A stretch of DNA of 64,000 nt from Pseudoduganella namucuonensis (lineage in GTDB: Bacteria > Pseudomonadota > Gammaproteobacteria > Burkholderiales > Burkholderiaceae_D). Numbering within the stretch: position 1 is the stretch's first letter; each line of letters begins with the position of its first letter. The notes below the pieces were generated by a model. That model was not told where the DNA came from, made no database searches, and saw only the letters and a list, made by a program, of their open reading frames with translations. Made by a program: the position numbers and the translations under genes. This document shows positions 7,998 to 16,338 of this stretch, piece by piece. The stretch is from the NCBI RefSeq assembly GCF_900116645.1, contig NZ_FPBO01000019.1, forward strand, positions 62,001 through 126,000, written 5' to 3'.

Positions 7998-9125
7998 TTA
8001 GTGTGCATGTTTTTGAGCCGCCTGGCGCGTTTCCTCGCGCAGTTCCTGTTCGGTTTTTTCACGCGTCGGCGCGTAGCTCAGCACCGTGAACGAATCCGGA
8101 TGGTAGGTCGGCGGCGGCGGCGCCTTGCCCTCCGGCGCGGCCGGGAAGGTGTGGCCGGCCGTCACCGTGTAGAGCTTCTTGGTGGCCGGGTCCATCGCGA
8201 GCACGCGCGCCATCGGGCGGGTGGCGACGGTTTCCGCCAGTTCGTACCGGTCCGGGCCAAGCTGCCTGATGGCGACCAGGTTGGCGTCGGTGCCGTTGGA
8301 GGTGACGATGAGGCGCTTGTCCGGATCGAAGGCCATGCCGTCCACGCCGCGGCCGATGGGCAGCGAGGCGACCACCTTGCCGGTCTTGGGATCGACCGCG
8401 ATGAACACCGGCTTGCTGCCGCGGCAGCCGATGAAGATGCGCTTGCTGTTCTTCTCATATTCCACCGCCACCGGCTGCTCGCACGGCGCCAAGGGCCAAG
8501 TCTGCTGGATCGACAGGTCCTTGGCGGACAGCTTCATCAGCGCGTTCCTGTCGCGCATGGGCGCGAAGATCGCGCCCTCCTCGTCGGTGGCCGGCGTGTC
8601 CATCTTGGTGCTGTCGAAATCGGTGCGGCCTATCAGCTTGCCCGTCCGCGCGTCCAGCGTGATGTAGCTGGAGGTCTTCGGGCGCAGCGCCGTGATGGCG
8701 TGGATGCGCTGCGTGGTGGGCTCGTAGATGATGCCGTTCAAGCCGCCCTGGTCGAGCTGCTCCCATTTGAGGAGCGTGAGCGTGGACATGGCCAGCGTGG
8801 TCATGGTGCCGTCCGTGTTGACCACGTAGGCGCGGTCGAACTGGGGCAGCAGCAGGATGCCGTTGGCGCCGCGCGTGCCCGGCACGTTGGCCACCACCTT
8901 GTTGGCGCGCACGTCGAACACGGTGAGGCCGTCGCCGCGCCGCGCGATGTAGAGGTGGGAGCGCGCGGCGTCGAAGGCGAGATAGTCCCAATCGGTGTTG
9001 GTGCTGGGCAGCACGGTGGCCGACTCCAGCTGGTAACCGTCCGCCGCCGCGGCGGGGACGCCGGCCAGCAGACCGGCCACAGCCATTGCCGTCATCGCGG
9101 CGATTTTTTTTGGCAAGTGAAACAT
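7998..9125 (-). CDS. YncE-like periplasmic beta-propeller protein
   Basis: Protein of 375 residues with a signal peptide (KIAAMTAMAVAGLLAG, cleavage near AAAADGY) and repeated beta-propeller units such as YLAFDAARSHLYIARRGDGLTVFDV, typical of the YncE/YVTN family. No enzymatic motif is visible. The ATG at 9125 has a very strong GGAGGAG site; the reading frame extends upstream to 9248 but without support. It is the first gene of the left-reading operon with the amidohydrolase and SGNH hydrolase and is divergent from the PLP-dependent dehydratase operon. Likely a binding or scaffold protein for the same compound. Confidence 0.85.
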   Translation of the reverse strand: MFHLPKKIAAMTAMAVAGLLAGVPAAAADGYQLESATVLPSTNTDWDYLAFDAARSHLYIARRGDGLTVFDVRANKVVANVPGTRGANGILLLPQFDRAYVVNTDGTMTTLAMSTLTLLKWEQLDQGGLNGIIYEPTTQRIHAITALRPKTSSYITLDARTGKLIGRTDFDSTKMDTPATDEEGAIFAPMRDRNALMKLSAKDLSIQQTWPLAPCEQPVAVEYEKNSKRIFIGCRGSKPVFIAVDPKTGKVVASLPIGRGVDGMAFDPDKRLIVTSNGTDANLVAIRQLGPDRYELAETVATRPMARVLAMDPATKKLYTVTAGHTFPAAPEGKAPPPPTYHPDSFTVLSYAPTREKTEQELREETRQAAQKHAH

Positions 9126-9258
9126 GTACTCCTCCATTATGAATTGCATAAAAATCCAGAAAAAAACCAAGGTCGCGCCCTGCGGGCGCTGCTCAAAACC
9201 GTCGATAATCCCCTGCCGCAGAAGGATTTCTTGACTTGAACCACCCATGGGCCTAACA

Positions 9259-9282
9259 TGTATTTAAGTATTATTAAGTACA
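9259..9282. promoter_or_regulatory. Putative GntR operator, copy 3 (best palindrome)
   Basis: Arms TGTATTTAA and TTAAGTACA separated by 6 bp (8 of 9 paired). It lies in the 228-bp gap between the divergent YncE-like operon (start 9125) and the dehydratase operon (start 9354). It is the clearest of the repeated 24-bp sites, placed where one regulator could control both operons. Confidence 0.55.
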
Positions 9283-9353
9283 ATATACGGGAAAACTTTT
9301 GAAGTGACAACCAAAAGCGCGCCCGGCTCCACCTCGACAAAACAGGAATCCAA

Positions 9354-10307
9354 ATGACAACCATGTTCGACAGCATCGCGGAAGCCCACCGCGCCATCCG
9401 TCCCCAGGTGCGCGTGACGCCGATGGAACGCAGCACCGCCCTATCCGAGCTGACCGGATGCGAGATCTACCTCAAGTGCGAGCATGTGCAGCACACCGGT
9501 TCGTTCAAGTTCCGCGGCGCCAGCAACAAGCTGCGGCGCATGGGCCAGCAGGCCAAGCGCGGCGTGATCACCTCCTCCACCGGCAACCACGGCCAGGCCG
9601 TGGCGCTGGCGGGACGCAATGCCGGCGTGCGGGTGGGCGTGTACGCGCCGTCCAATGCCGCGCCGTCCAAGCTGGACGCGATCCGCGCGCTGGGCGCGGA
9701 ACTGGTGCTGGTCGAGGGCGGCGCGCTGGCCGCTGAGACGGCCGCCCGCCACGCCGCGGAGGAGCTTGGCCTGCCCTACATCTCCCCCTACAATGACCTG
9801 GACGTGATCGCCGGCCAGGGCACGGTCGGCATGGAAATGCTGGAGCAATGCCCGGACCTGGACATGGTGTGCGTGTCGGTGGGCGGCGGCGGCCTGGTCT
9901 CGGGCATCGCCAGCGCCTACCAGGAGCGCTCGCCCGCCACCCGCATCGCGGGCTGCTGGCCCACGCACGCGCCCAGTATGTACGCCAGCCTGCTGGCCGG
10001 CTCCATCGTCGAGGTGACCGAGCATCCCACGCTGTCGGACGGCACCGCCGGCGGCGTCGAACCGGGCTCCTTCACCTTCCACCTGTGCCGCCAGCTGATC
10101 GACGACTGCCTGCTGCTGACCGAGGAGGAGATCCGCCAGGCCATGCGGCTGCTGGCCCACACCGAGCGCTGGATGGTGGAAGGCGCGGCCGGCGTGGCGC
10201 TGGCCGGGATGCTGAAGGTGGCGCCGCTGTGGCAAGGCAGGAAAATAGGCGTGGTTCTGTGCGGCCGCAACGTGGCCCTGCCCGACTTCCTGGCGGCCGT
10301 GCAATAA
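9354..10307 (+). CDS. PLP-dependent threonine/serine dehydratase-family ammonia-lyase
   Basis: Fold-type II PLP enzyme of 317 residues. The Schiff-base lysine is Lys52 in TGSFKFRGA; STGNHGQAVAL contacts substrate and SVGGGGLVSG is the phosphate-binding glycine loop. The short length, with no C-terminal ACT domain, matches catabolic threonine/serine dehydratases, threo-3-hydroxyaspartate ammonia-lyase and EutB-type enzymes rather than IlvA. It should deaminate a beta-hydroxy amino acid to a keto acid plus ammonia in the cytoplasm. AGGA precedes the ATG. It is the first gene of an operon with a tannase-like esterase (13-bp gap) and a membrane flavoreductase. The exact substrate is not decidable by eye. 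Confidence 0.88.
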   Translation: MTTMFDSIAEAHRAIRPQVRVTPMERSTALSELTGCEIYLKCEHVQHTGSFKFRGASNKLRRMGQQAKRGVITSSTGNHGQAVALAGRNAGVRVGVYAPSNAAPSKLDAIRALGAELVLVEGGALAAETAARHAAEELGLPYISPYNDLDVIAGQGTVGMEMLEQCPDLDMVCVSVGGGGLVSGIASAYQERSPATRIAGCWPTHAPSMYASLLAGSIVEVTEHPTLSDGTAGGVEPGSFTFHLCRQLIDDCLLLTEEEIRQAMRLLAHTERWMVEGAAGVALAGMLKVAPLWQGRKIGVVLCGRNVALPDFLAAVQ

Positions 10308-10320
10308 GGAGACTGGGAAC

Positions 10321-11958
10321 ATGACGACCAAACTGAAACTGCTGCCGCTCGCCGGCCTCCTGCTCGCCGGCTCCGCGCTGGCCGACCAATGCGCGTCCCT
10401 GTCCACGCTGAAGCTGGACGGCGTGGAAATCATCCAGGCCCGCGCCATCGCCGATGGCGTCTTCGAGGAAGACAACGCCACCGGCCGCGCCGGACGCGTC
10501 TTCCGCGGCCTGCCCGGCTTCTGCCGTGTGCGCGGCGTGGCGCGGCCCGTGCCCGGCTCGCAGATCGAATTCGACATCTGGCTGCCGCTGAAGGGCTGGA
10601 CGCGCCGCCTGCACATGATAGGCAACGGCGCCTATTCCTCCAACATCGGCTACCTGCAAATGATCAACCGCCTGCGCGCGGGCGACGTGGCGGTGGCCAC
10701 CGACACCGGCCACAAGGGCAGCGAACTGACCTTCGCCATCGGCAAGCCCGAATCCATCTTCGACTTTTCGCACCGCGCCGTGCACACCACGGTGAACGTG
10801 GCCAAGGCGGTGACCAAGGCCTACTACGCGGCCGCCCCGGCGTATTCCTATTTCAGCGGCTGCTCCACCGGCGGCTACCAGGGCCTGATGGAGGCCCAGC
10901 GCTACCCGGAGGACTTCGACGGCATCATCGCCGGCGCGCCCGGCAACAACCGCACCGCCCTCACGCTGGCCTTCCTGTGGAACTACCATGTCAACCACCG
11001 TCCCGGCGAGGTCACGCCCATCCTGCCGCAGACCAAACTACCGATGATCACCGCCGCCGCCGTGCAGGCCTGCGACGCGCTGGACGGCGTGAAGGACGGC
11101 GTCATCAATGATCCACAGGCCTGCCGCTTCGATCCCGCCGCGCTGCTGTGCAAGGCGGGCGACGAAGCCGGCTGCCTGACGGGCGAACAGGTGGAGGTCG
11201 TGCGCAAGCTGTACGCCGGTCCCGTCGACGCCCGCAACGGCAAGCGGATCTACCCCGGCTACCCGGTCGGCAGCGAGGGCATCACCGTGGGCGAAGATGA
11301 CGCCCATCCCGGCTGGAGCAACTACTGGGCCAATCACAAGAAGCCCGGCGAGCCGCTGCGCCTGGACTTCTTCCGCCACTGGGTCTACAACGACGCCAAC
11401 TGGGACTGGCGCGCCTTCAACTGGGGCTCGGACGTCGACGCGGTCCTCGCCCGCATCGGCGCCACCTTCGACGCCAACAATCCGGACCTGCGCCGCTTCC
11501 GCGCGCGCAAGGGCAAGCTGCTCATGTTCATGGGCTGGCAGGACCCGGTGGGCGCGGCCGGCGAGGCGATCAACTACTACAACGCGGTGGAAGCCACCTC
11601 CCCCAAGACGAGCGAGCAGGCGCGCCGCGAGGACACGCAGGACTTCCTGCGGCTCTACATGGTGCCCGGCATGGCGCACTGCGCCGGCGGCCCCGGCGCC
11701 ACGCACTTCAACAGCGCCACGCGCGACTCCATGCCGCCGGTGAACGACGCGAAGCACGACATGGCCATCGCCCTGCAGGACTGGGTGGAACGGGGCGTCG
11801 CCCCGCAGGCGCTGATCGCCACGCGCTTCGAGCCCGGCGCCAAGGCCGACCGCAAGATCATCTTCCAGCGGCCGCTTTGCGTGTATCCCCAGGTGGCGCG
11901 CTACACGGGCGGCCCGAGCGAATCCGCGGCCAGCTTCAGCTGCGTGAATCCGAACTGA
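10321..11958 (+). CDS. Tannase/feruloyl-esterase family hydrolase
   Basis: Secreted alpha/beta hydrolase of 545 residues in the tannase/feruloyl esterase family. It has a signal peptide (LLPLAGLLLAGSALA), the nucleophile motif GCSTGG with Ser182, the EAQRYPEDFDGIIAGAP segment that normally follows it, and a C-terminal MVPGMAHCAGGPG motif with the catalytic His and a conserved Cys. Family members cleave aromatic carboxylic esters such as galloyl or feruloyl esters. It sits between a PLP-dependent dehydratase and a membrane reductase (10-bp gap), so it probably acts in the periplasm on the compound handled by this island. Confidence 0.92.
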   Translation: MTTKLKLLPLAGLLLAGSALADQCASLSTLKLDGVEIIQARAIADGVFEEDNATGRAGRVFRGLPGFCRVRGVARPVPGSQIEFDIWLPLKGWTRRLHMIGNGAYSSNIGYLQMINRLRAGDVAVATDTGHKGSELTFAIGKPESIFDFSHRAVHTTVNVAKAVTKAYYAAAPAYSYFSGCSTGGYQGLMEAQRYPEDFDGIIAGAPGNNRTALTLAFLWNYHVNHRPGEVTPILPQTKLPMITAAAVQACDALDGVKDGVINDPQACRFDPAALLCKAGDEAGCLTGEQVEVVRKLYAGPVDARNGKRIYPGYPVGSEGITVGEDDAHPGWSNYWANHKKPGEPLRLDFFRHWVYNDANWDWRAFNWGSDVDAVLARIGATFDANNPDLRRFRARKGKLLMFMGWQDPVGAAGEAINYYNAVEATSPKTSEQARREDTQDFLRLYMVPGMAHCAGGPGATHFNSATRDSMPPVNDAKHDMAIALQDWVERGVAPQALIATRFEPGAKADRKIIFQRPLCVYPQVARYTGGPSESAASFSCVNPN

Positions 11959-11968
11959 CGGGGCGCAC

Positions 11969-14521
11969 ATGTTCAAATGGTTGATACACCAGACCCATTG
12001 GCTGCTGGGCATCACGCTGGGCATGGTGCTGCCCGTGGTCGGCGTCACCGGCGCGATGATGTCCTTCGAGGACCCCATCATGGAGGCGCTCAGCGCCGGC
12101 ATCATGCGCGTGCCCGCGCGCGCCGAGGCCGCGCTGACGCCGGACGCGCTGCTGGCCCGCTTCGCCGCCCAGGCGCCGGGCGCCACGCCCACCCTGCTCA
12201 TCATGAAAACCGAGCCGGGCGCCGCGCCGCGCCTGACGTTCCGGCCCGCGTCGATCGACGGCAAACAGGCCGCGCCGGACAAGAGCTACCTCGATCCCTA
12301 CACCGGCCGCATGCTTGGCAAGGCCAACGGCGAGGTGTTCTTCGACGATGTGCAGCGGCTGCACCGCTTCCTGCTGCTCGACGGCGGAAGCAGCGAGGCC
12401 GGCAAGCACATCACGGCGGCGGCGGCATTCGCGATGGTGTTCTTCGTGCTCTCCGGCCTGTACCTGCGCTGGCCGCGCCGCGCGCTGGACTGGAAAGTAT
12501 GGCTCAAGCCGGAGCTGAACCGGCGCGGGCGCAGCCTGTACTGGTCGCTGCACGCGGTGGCCGGGACGTGGTTCTTCGTGGTCTACCTGGTCGCGCCCCT
12601 CACGGGACTGACCTGGGCCTACAGCTGGTACCTGCAAGGCGCGACGGTGCTGCTGACCGGGCAGGCGCCTCCCGTTGAAGCGCCCGCGCCCAAGGCGAAG
12701 CCCGGTCCGGCGGCAAAGGCGGAACCAGCGCGGCTGGACCTGGCCTGGGACACGCTGCAACGCACCGCCGGCAACCGCCTGGCCAGCGTGTTGATCACCG
12801 TGCCCAAGCCCGGCAAGCCGGTGCGCATGCGCTACCTGGAACACGACTCGCCCCACGAGGTGGCCCTCAACCTGCTGCTGGTGGACACGGCCAGCGGCGC
12901 CGTCGTCAAGCACACCCGCTTCGACGAGCAGGCGCTCGGCCAGCGCATGATCACCGGCAAACTGGCCCTGCACAACGGCTCCTGGTGGGGCACGCCGGGC
13001 ACCATCGTCTTCATGCTGGCATCGGCCGCGCTGCCGCTGTTCGCGGTGACCGGCACGCTGCTGTATCTCGACCGCCGCCGGAAGGCCCGCACCCTGCGGG
13101 CCGCGGCGGATGAATTGCTCGCGTCGGATGTGGCGGCGGACGGCACGGCCATCGTCATGGCCTACGCCAGCCAGACCGGCACCGCCGAGCAGATCGCCCT
13201 GCGCTCGGCCGCCACGCTGATGCAGGGCGGCCAGGCGGTGCGCGTGACGCCGCTCGGCTCCCTGACGCTGGAGGACTTGCGCGACGCGCGCCTGCTGCTG
13301 ATCGTCGCCAGCACCTACGGCGCCGGCGAGCCGCCCGACCCCGCGCGCGGCTTCGCGCGCCAGACCATGTCCCGCCCCGCCGAGCTGCCGCGGCTGCGCT
13401 ACGGCCTGCTGGCCCTGGGCGACCGCAGCTATCCCGACTTCTGCGGCTTCGGCGGCGCGCTGGGATGCTGGCTGGACGAAAGCGGCGCGCGTCCGCTGTT
13501 CCCGCCCATCATGGCGGACCGCGAACAGGCGCCAGCGCTGGAATCCTGGCGCAAGCAGCTGGTGAAGCTGGGCGGCGTGACCGCTCCCGGCGCGTGGAAG
13601 GAACCGTACCTGAGCTGGCGCCTGGCCGAACGCCGCCTGCTCAACCCCGGCAGCCCGGGCGGCGAGGCGTGGCACGTGGCGCTGGAACCCGTGTCCCTGC
13701 CCTTCCCCGAATGGCAGGCCGGCGACATCGCCGAAATCTCGCCCCGCAACAGCGAGGCGGCGGTGGACGCCATCCTGCGCGAGCGCGCGCTGGACGGCCG
13801 GCGCGGCACCGACGCCAACGGCGACTCCCTGCGCACGCTCTTGGCGCGCAGCGTGCTGCCGCGGCGGGGCGAGGCGCGCGACTATTCCGAACGCGAACTG
13901 GCGGCCACGCTGGAGCCGCTGCCGGACCGCAGCTACTCCATCGCCTCGCTGCCGTCCACCGGACGGATCGAACTGCTGGTCCGCAAGACGGTGCTGCCGG
14001 ACGGCGCGCTGGGCCTTGGTTCCGGATGGCTGACGCACCACGCAGCGGTAGGCGGCGAGATCCCGCTGCGGATACGCAGCAATATGAACTTCCACGCGCC
14101 GGACGTGGTGGCGCCGATGATCCTGATCGGCGCCGGCACGGGGCTGGCCGGCCTGCGCGCCCACCTGCTGCATCGCCGCGAACTGGGGCTGGGCATGGCG
14201 TGGCTGCTGTTCGGCGAGCGCAGCGCGCGGTCGGACCGCCTGTACGACGAGGAGCTGGTGGCCTGGCGCAAGGACGGCACCCTGGCGCGGCTGGACCTGG
14301 CGTTCTCGCGCGACGGCGCGGAGAAGCTGTACGTGCAGGACCTGGTGGCGCGCCACGCGGCGGACCTGCGGCGCTGGATAGTCGACGACGGCGCCTCGGT
14401 GCTGGTGTGCGGCGGGGTGCCGATGGCGGCGGGGGTGCATGAGGCGCTGCTGGCGATGCTGGGCGAGGCGGAGCTGGCGCGGCTTACCGACTCGGGGCGG
14501 TATCGCAGGGATGTGTATTAA
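11969..14521 (+). CDS. PepSY-domain membrane flavoreductase: PepSY-TM, flavodoxin and FNR modules in one chain
   Basis: Inner-membrane reductase of 850 residues. The N-terminus (MFKWLIHQTHWLLGITLGMV) and transmembrane segments near residues 145-165, 190-215 and 335-360 form a PepSY-TM unit with periplasmic loops. A flavodoxin-like FMN domain follows (AYASQTGTAEQ near residue 391), then a ferredoxin-NADP reductase module with the FAD motif RSYSIAS (near 654) and NADP-binding ILIGAGTGLAG. The chain resembles the sulfite reductase flavoprotein fused to a PepSY membrane anchor. Such fusions often neighbour TonB receptors and are thought to reduce periplasmic ferric complexes with cytoplasmic NADPH; that role here is inference. 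Confidence 0.87.
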   Translation: MFKWLIHQTHWLLGITLGMVLPVVGVTGAMMSFEDPIMEALSAGIMRVPARAEAALTPDALLARFAAQAPGATPTLLIMKTEPGAAPRLTFRPASIDGKQAAPDKSYLDPYTGRMLGKANGEVFFDDVQRLHRFLLLDGGSSEAGKHITAAAAFAMVFFVLSGLYLRWPRRALDWKVWLKPELNRRGRSLYWSLHAVAGTWFFVVYLVAPLTGLTWAYSWYLQGATVLLTGQAPPVEAPAPKAKPGPAAKAEPARLDLAWDTLQRTAGNRLASVLITVPKPGKPVRMRYLEHDSPHEVALNLLLVDTASGAVVKHTRFDEQALGQRMITGKLALHNGSWWGTPGTIVFMLASAALPLFAVTGTLLYLDRRRKARTLRAAADELLASDVAADGTAIVMAYASQTGTAEQIALRSAATLMQGGQAVRVTPLGSLTLEDLRDARLLLIVASTYGAGEPPDPARGFARQTMSRPAELPRLRYGLLALGDRSYPDFCGFGGALGCWLDESGARPLFPPIMADREQAPALESWRKQLVKLGGVTAPGAWKEPYLSWRLAERRLLNPGSPGGEAWHVALEPVSLPFPEWQAGDIAEISPRNSEAAVDAILRERALDGRRGTDANGDSLRTLLARSVLPRRGEARDYSERELAATLEPLPDRSYSIASLPSTGRIELLVRKTVLPDGALGLGSGWLTHHAAVGGEIPLRIRSNMNFHAPDVVAPMILIGAGTGLAGLRAHLLHRRELGLGMAWLLFGERSARSDRLYDEELVAWRKDGTLARLDLAFSRDGAEKLYVQDLVARHAADLRRWIVDDGASVLVCGGVPMAAGVHEALLAMLGEAELARLTDSGRYRRDVY

Positions 14522-14558
14522 CACCGGCAGGCGACGGAGATGCCGCCTCCCACGTTCA

Positions 14559-14589
14559 GCGCTCCTTGCCTCATTGAGGCAAGGAGCGC
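14559..14589. terminator. Perfect 15-bp hairpin after the flavoreductase gene
   Basis: Arm GCGCTCCTTGCCTCA is followed by one base and its exact reverse complement, giving a very stable stem. It lies 38 bp after the stop of the flavoreductase gene and before the end of the convergent membrane-protein gene. There is no T-run on either side, so it is not a textbook intrinsic terminator but would block or stabilise 3' ends of both converging transcripts. Confidence 0.5.
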
Positions 14590-14697
14590 GGAGGGGATGC
14601 TGCTTCAGTGGAGATGCTTTCGGTCCCGATGGTCGTACTCGGTTGCGGACGTAGATAATATTCAGTTGAGTGCTGCTGCTGATCGTCAACCGCCTGA

Positions 14698-15213
14698 CTA
14701 ACAGCAGAAAATCCAGGTGTAGTGAAGTGCCACAACAATCCAAGCGATGAAAATGAGCCGAGGCCCCCATCTGGTCGGCAAGAGACCTTTGTCATGCAAG
14801 CGCTGCGGATCAGACTTGGAAAACCAACCATCCGTCAAAATATTCAGCGCCTCGGCGTCTCGCCTAAATTTATCTTCGCGCAGTTGCTTCAACATCTCCG
14901 TCGCAAGAATGCCCGCCTGCGTGGAAACATGAGTCATGCAGCTGGTGATCAGGCCGACGGCTAGGATGACAACCATCAGTAACATCGCATGAGCTAACTG
15001 CCCCTCGTCCTTATCGCCGCCACCTATGATCGCCTGGAGCGCTGTAGCGTACCCCTGAAACAGGAAAGCCTGAAACAGCAGGAACCAGTTGAGCCGACGG
15101 TCGTTCTCTGCATACTCACCGTCTACTGCGGCGTCAATTCGCTCCAAATTGAGCAGAAGGAGTTCACGCAGTTTGTCAGGTGGGGAATTATTGTCGCCGT
15201 TTAATATGGCCAT
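14698..15213 (-). CDS. Small membrane protein of unknown function
   Basis: Protein of 171 residues that I do not recognise. After a polar N-terminal helix (about 45 residues) it has three hydrophobic segments: FLLFQAFLFQGYATALQAII, a central MLLMVVILAVGLITSCM, and C-terminal FIAWIVVALHYTWIF. The ATG at 15213 has a strong GGAGGACAAA site; an in-frame TTG four codons upstream is less likely. The base composition is lower in GC than its neighbours, and it lies next to decayed gene copies, which suggests a transferred gene. It has no obvious operon partner. Confidence 0.7.
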   Translation of the reverse strand: MAILNGDNNSPPDKLRELLLLNLERIDAAVDGEYAENDRRLNWFLLFQAFLFQGYATALQAIIGGGDKDEGQLAHAMLLMVVILAVGLITSCMTHVSTQAGILATEMLKQLREDKFRRDAEALNILTDGWFSKSDPQRLHDKGLLPTRWGPRLIFIAWIVVALHYTWIFCC

Positions 15214-15400
15214 TTTGTCCTCCAATGAGGTTATTCGACCGGGATTCTTTCGGGAACCTTCCTTGACGACTCCATTGCCCCTTCAGAGGACCCAAGATGC
15301 CACCTTTACTATGGCACTGACGGAGCTCGCCGCAAAGGGAGCCGATGCCGTTTTGATCAAACAACCCCCTCTATTTTCATTACAGAGGCCGGCGGCAACA
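15214..15400. other. Gap of unrecognised sequence at the edge of the debris zone
   Basis: I see no supportable gene, repeat or RNA here. The composition is closer to the neighbouring low-GC membrane-protein gene than to the surrounding chromosome. It ends where similarity to the HAF-repeat gene begins. Confidence 0.4.
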
Positions 15401-15830
15401 TACCACCAGTATGTTGAGCTCGGTGGCCACGTCGTCCACGTACAGACAGCAGTGGATTCATACCGCATGAGGCCACGCGCGTCGAACAGCGCAGCGCCAT
15501 GATTGTTGAGGGTCCGCCGAAGGTGTTGCCCGCCACACCGATGCCGATGTCGATGAGGACGCCGTCATGCAGCTTGGCGGTAGCCTTCCAAGTCGCAGCC
15601 CATGGTGCCCATGATCAGGCTGTCGTCATTGATGCCGTTCAGCGTGCCGCCGATAATGGTGCTCCAGCCCAGAGATGTAGTGTATCGCGCTGTCCTGATA
15701 AAAGCGGGACAACAGTCGAACGAGCCGACGATCACCCCGCTGCTGTTGAGCGCATGCCGCGAAGCGGTCATCGGCGATCCAGAAATGATTGCCACGACGA
15801 TTCAGATTTATCATCGATCCATACAGTTGA
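15400..15830 (-). pseudogene. Decayed partial copy of the neighbouring HAF-repeat PEP-CTERM gene
   Basis: This stretch aligns closely with parts of the intact gene at 16339-17442, in the same orientation, but with frameshifts and at least two internal deletions. Shared segments include the stretch beginning GTTGAGCTCGGTGGCCACG (15413 here, 16607 in the intact copy), one beginning ATGATCAGGC (15611 and 16811), and a block near 15668 that matches 16962. A short open frame at 15565-15795 still encodes recognisable repeat pieces (HALNSSGVIVGS and GGTLNGINDDSLIMGTMG). No signal peptide or sorting tail remains. It is most simply a tandem duplicate that has degenerated. Confidence 0.82.
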
Positions 15831-15870
15831 TTGCGGAAGGGTTGATCGTTTCGCTCAAGGAGCTGTGAAA

Positions 15871-16043
15871 ATGAAAAAATGCCCTGAATGCGGGGCTGCG
15901 TCACTGTGCATGAAGTGCGCGACCTGCCCTACATCTACAAAGATCAGTCCACTATCATTCCGGCCAACGAAGCGGAATATTGCCGCCGTTACGGCGAGTT
16001 GCTCGATGCGTTCCAGAAGAAAGTCAATTCCCTGAATCGATAA
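15871..16043 (+). pseudogene. Frameshifted, truncated MqsA-type antitoxin remnant
   Basis: The reading begins MKKCPECGAASL, the zinc-finger start of MqsA/YgiT-type antitoxins, at ATG 15871. It then continues only in another frame as VHEVRDLPYIYKDQSTIIPA (frame ending with TAA at 16041-16043). One missing G near 15906 accounts for the switch. The second zinc-binding CxxC is reduced to YCRRYGE, and the chain stops after FQKKVNSLNR, so the DNA-binding HTH domain of the family is absent. An AAGGAG site is kept in front. No toxin gene is adjacent. Recognition rests on family memory of the CPECGA and RDLPY motifs. Confidence 0.7.
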
Positions 16044-16050
16044 TCGCGCG

Positions 16051-16070
16051 GAGACGCGCGAGCGCGTCTT
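16051..16070. terminator. GC-rich hairpin between the antitoxin remnant and mazE-like gene
   Basis: GACGCGC and GCGCGTC pair around a 2-base centre, extended by one A-T and one G-T pair. It lies exactly between the convergent ends of the MqsA-like remnant (16043) and the MazE-like gene (16070). It could serve as a bidirectional transcription stop; there is no T-run. Confidence 0.35.
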
Positions 16071-16321
16071 CAACATGCCTCGCGTCCTACCTGCTTGGAG
16101 TTGCCCCAATCGGCCATATCCGCAGGCTCGGAAGCCGCCGTGTCGCACAGTGCCACCAAGTCATCCAACGAAAATGCCCGGCGCTTCGGTTTCAAGATCA
16201 CGCCGTCAGCCCGCAGATCGACAAGCAAGCTATCGCCGAGCGCGACCCCGAGGAAACCGAGCAGCTCGATCGGCAGACGCACTGCCGCGCTGTCGCCCCA
16301 TTTCTGAATGCGCAATTCCAT
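16070..16321 (-). CDS. MazE/ChpS-type antitoxin (AbrB-like DNA-binding fold), no toxin partner visible
   Basis: Protein of 83 residues beginning MELRIQKWGDSAAVRLP, the standard MazE-type swapped-hairpin start, followed by the VILKPKRRAFSLDDLVA linker and an acidic/polar C-terminal toxin-binding tail. A strong GGAGG lies 5 bp before the ATG at 16321. A MazF toxin gene would be expected immediately downstream (left), but only the MqsA remnant and decayed HAF sequence are there. It begins 17 bp after the PEP-CTERM gene in the same direction. The gene appears intact, so the product may still be made as an orphan antitoxin or regulator. Confidence 0.8.
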   Translation of the reverse strand: MELRIQKWGDSAAVRLPIELLGFLGVALGDSLLVDLRADGVILKPKRRAFSLDDLVALCDTAASEPADMADWGNSKQVGREAC

Positions 16322-16338
16322 ATTGCCTCCAAAGGAAT

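Noticed and set aside
5465..8089. 874-residue + strand frame opposite the SGNH and amidohydrolase genes
   Set aside because: Product is repetitive His/Gln/Arg/Val sequence without any domain; both genes on the other strand have full catalytic motifs, signal peptides and ribosome sites.
11936..14770. 944-residue - strand frame opposite the flavoreductase
   Set aside because: The + strand gene has TM, flavodoxin and FNR motifs; the opposite frame is compositional noise.
15855..16148. A 97-residue - strand frame as the MazF partner of the MazE-like gene
   Set aside because: It shows no MazF motif and is the antisense of the MqsA-type remnant, overlapping the end of the MazE-like gene.
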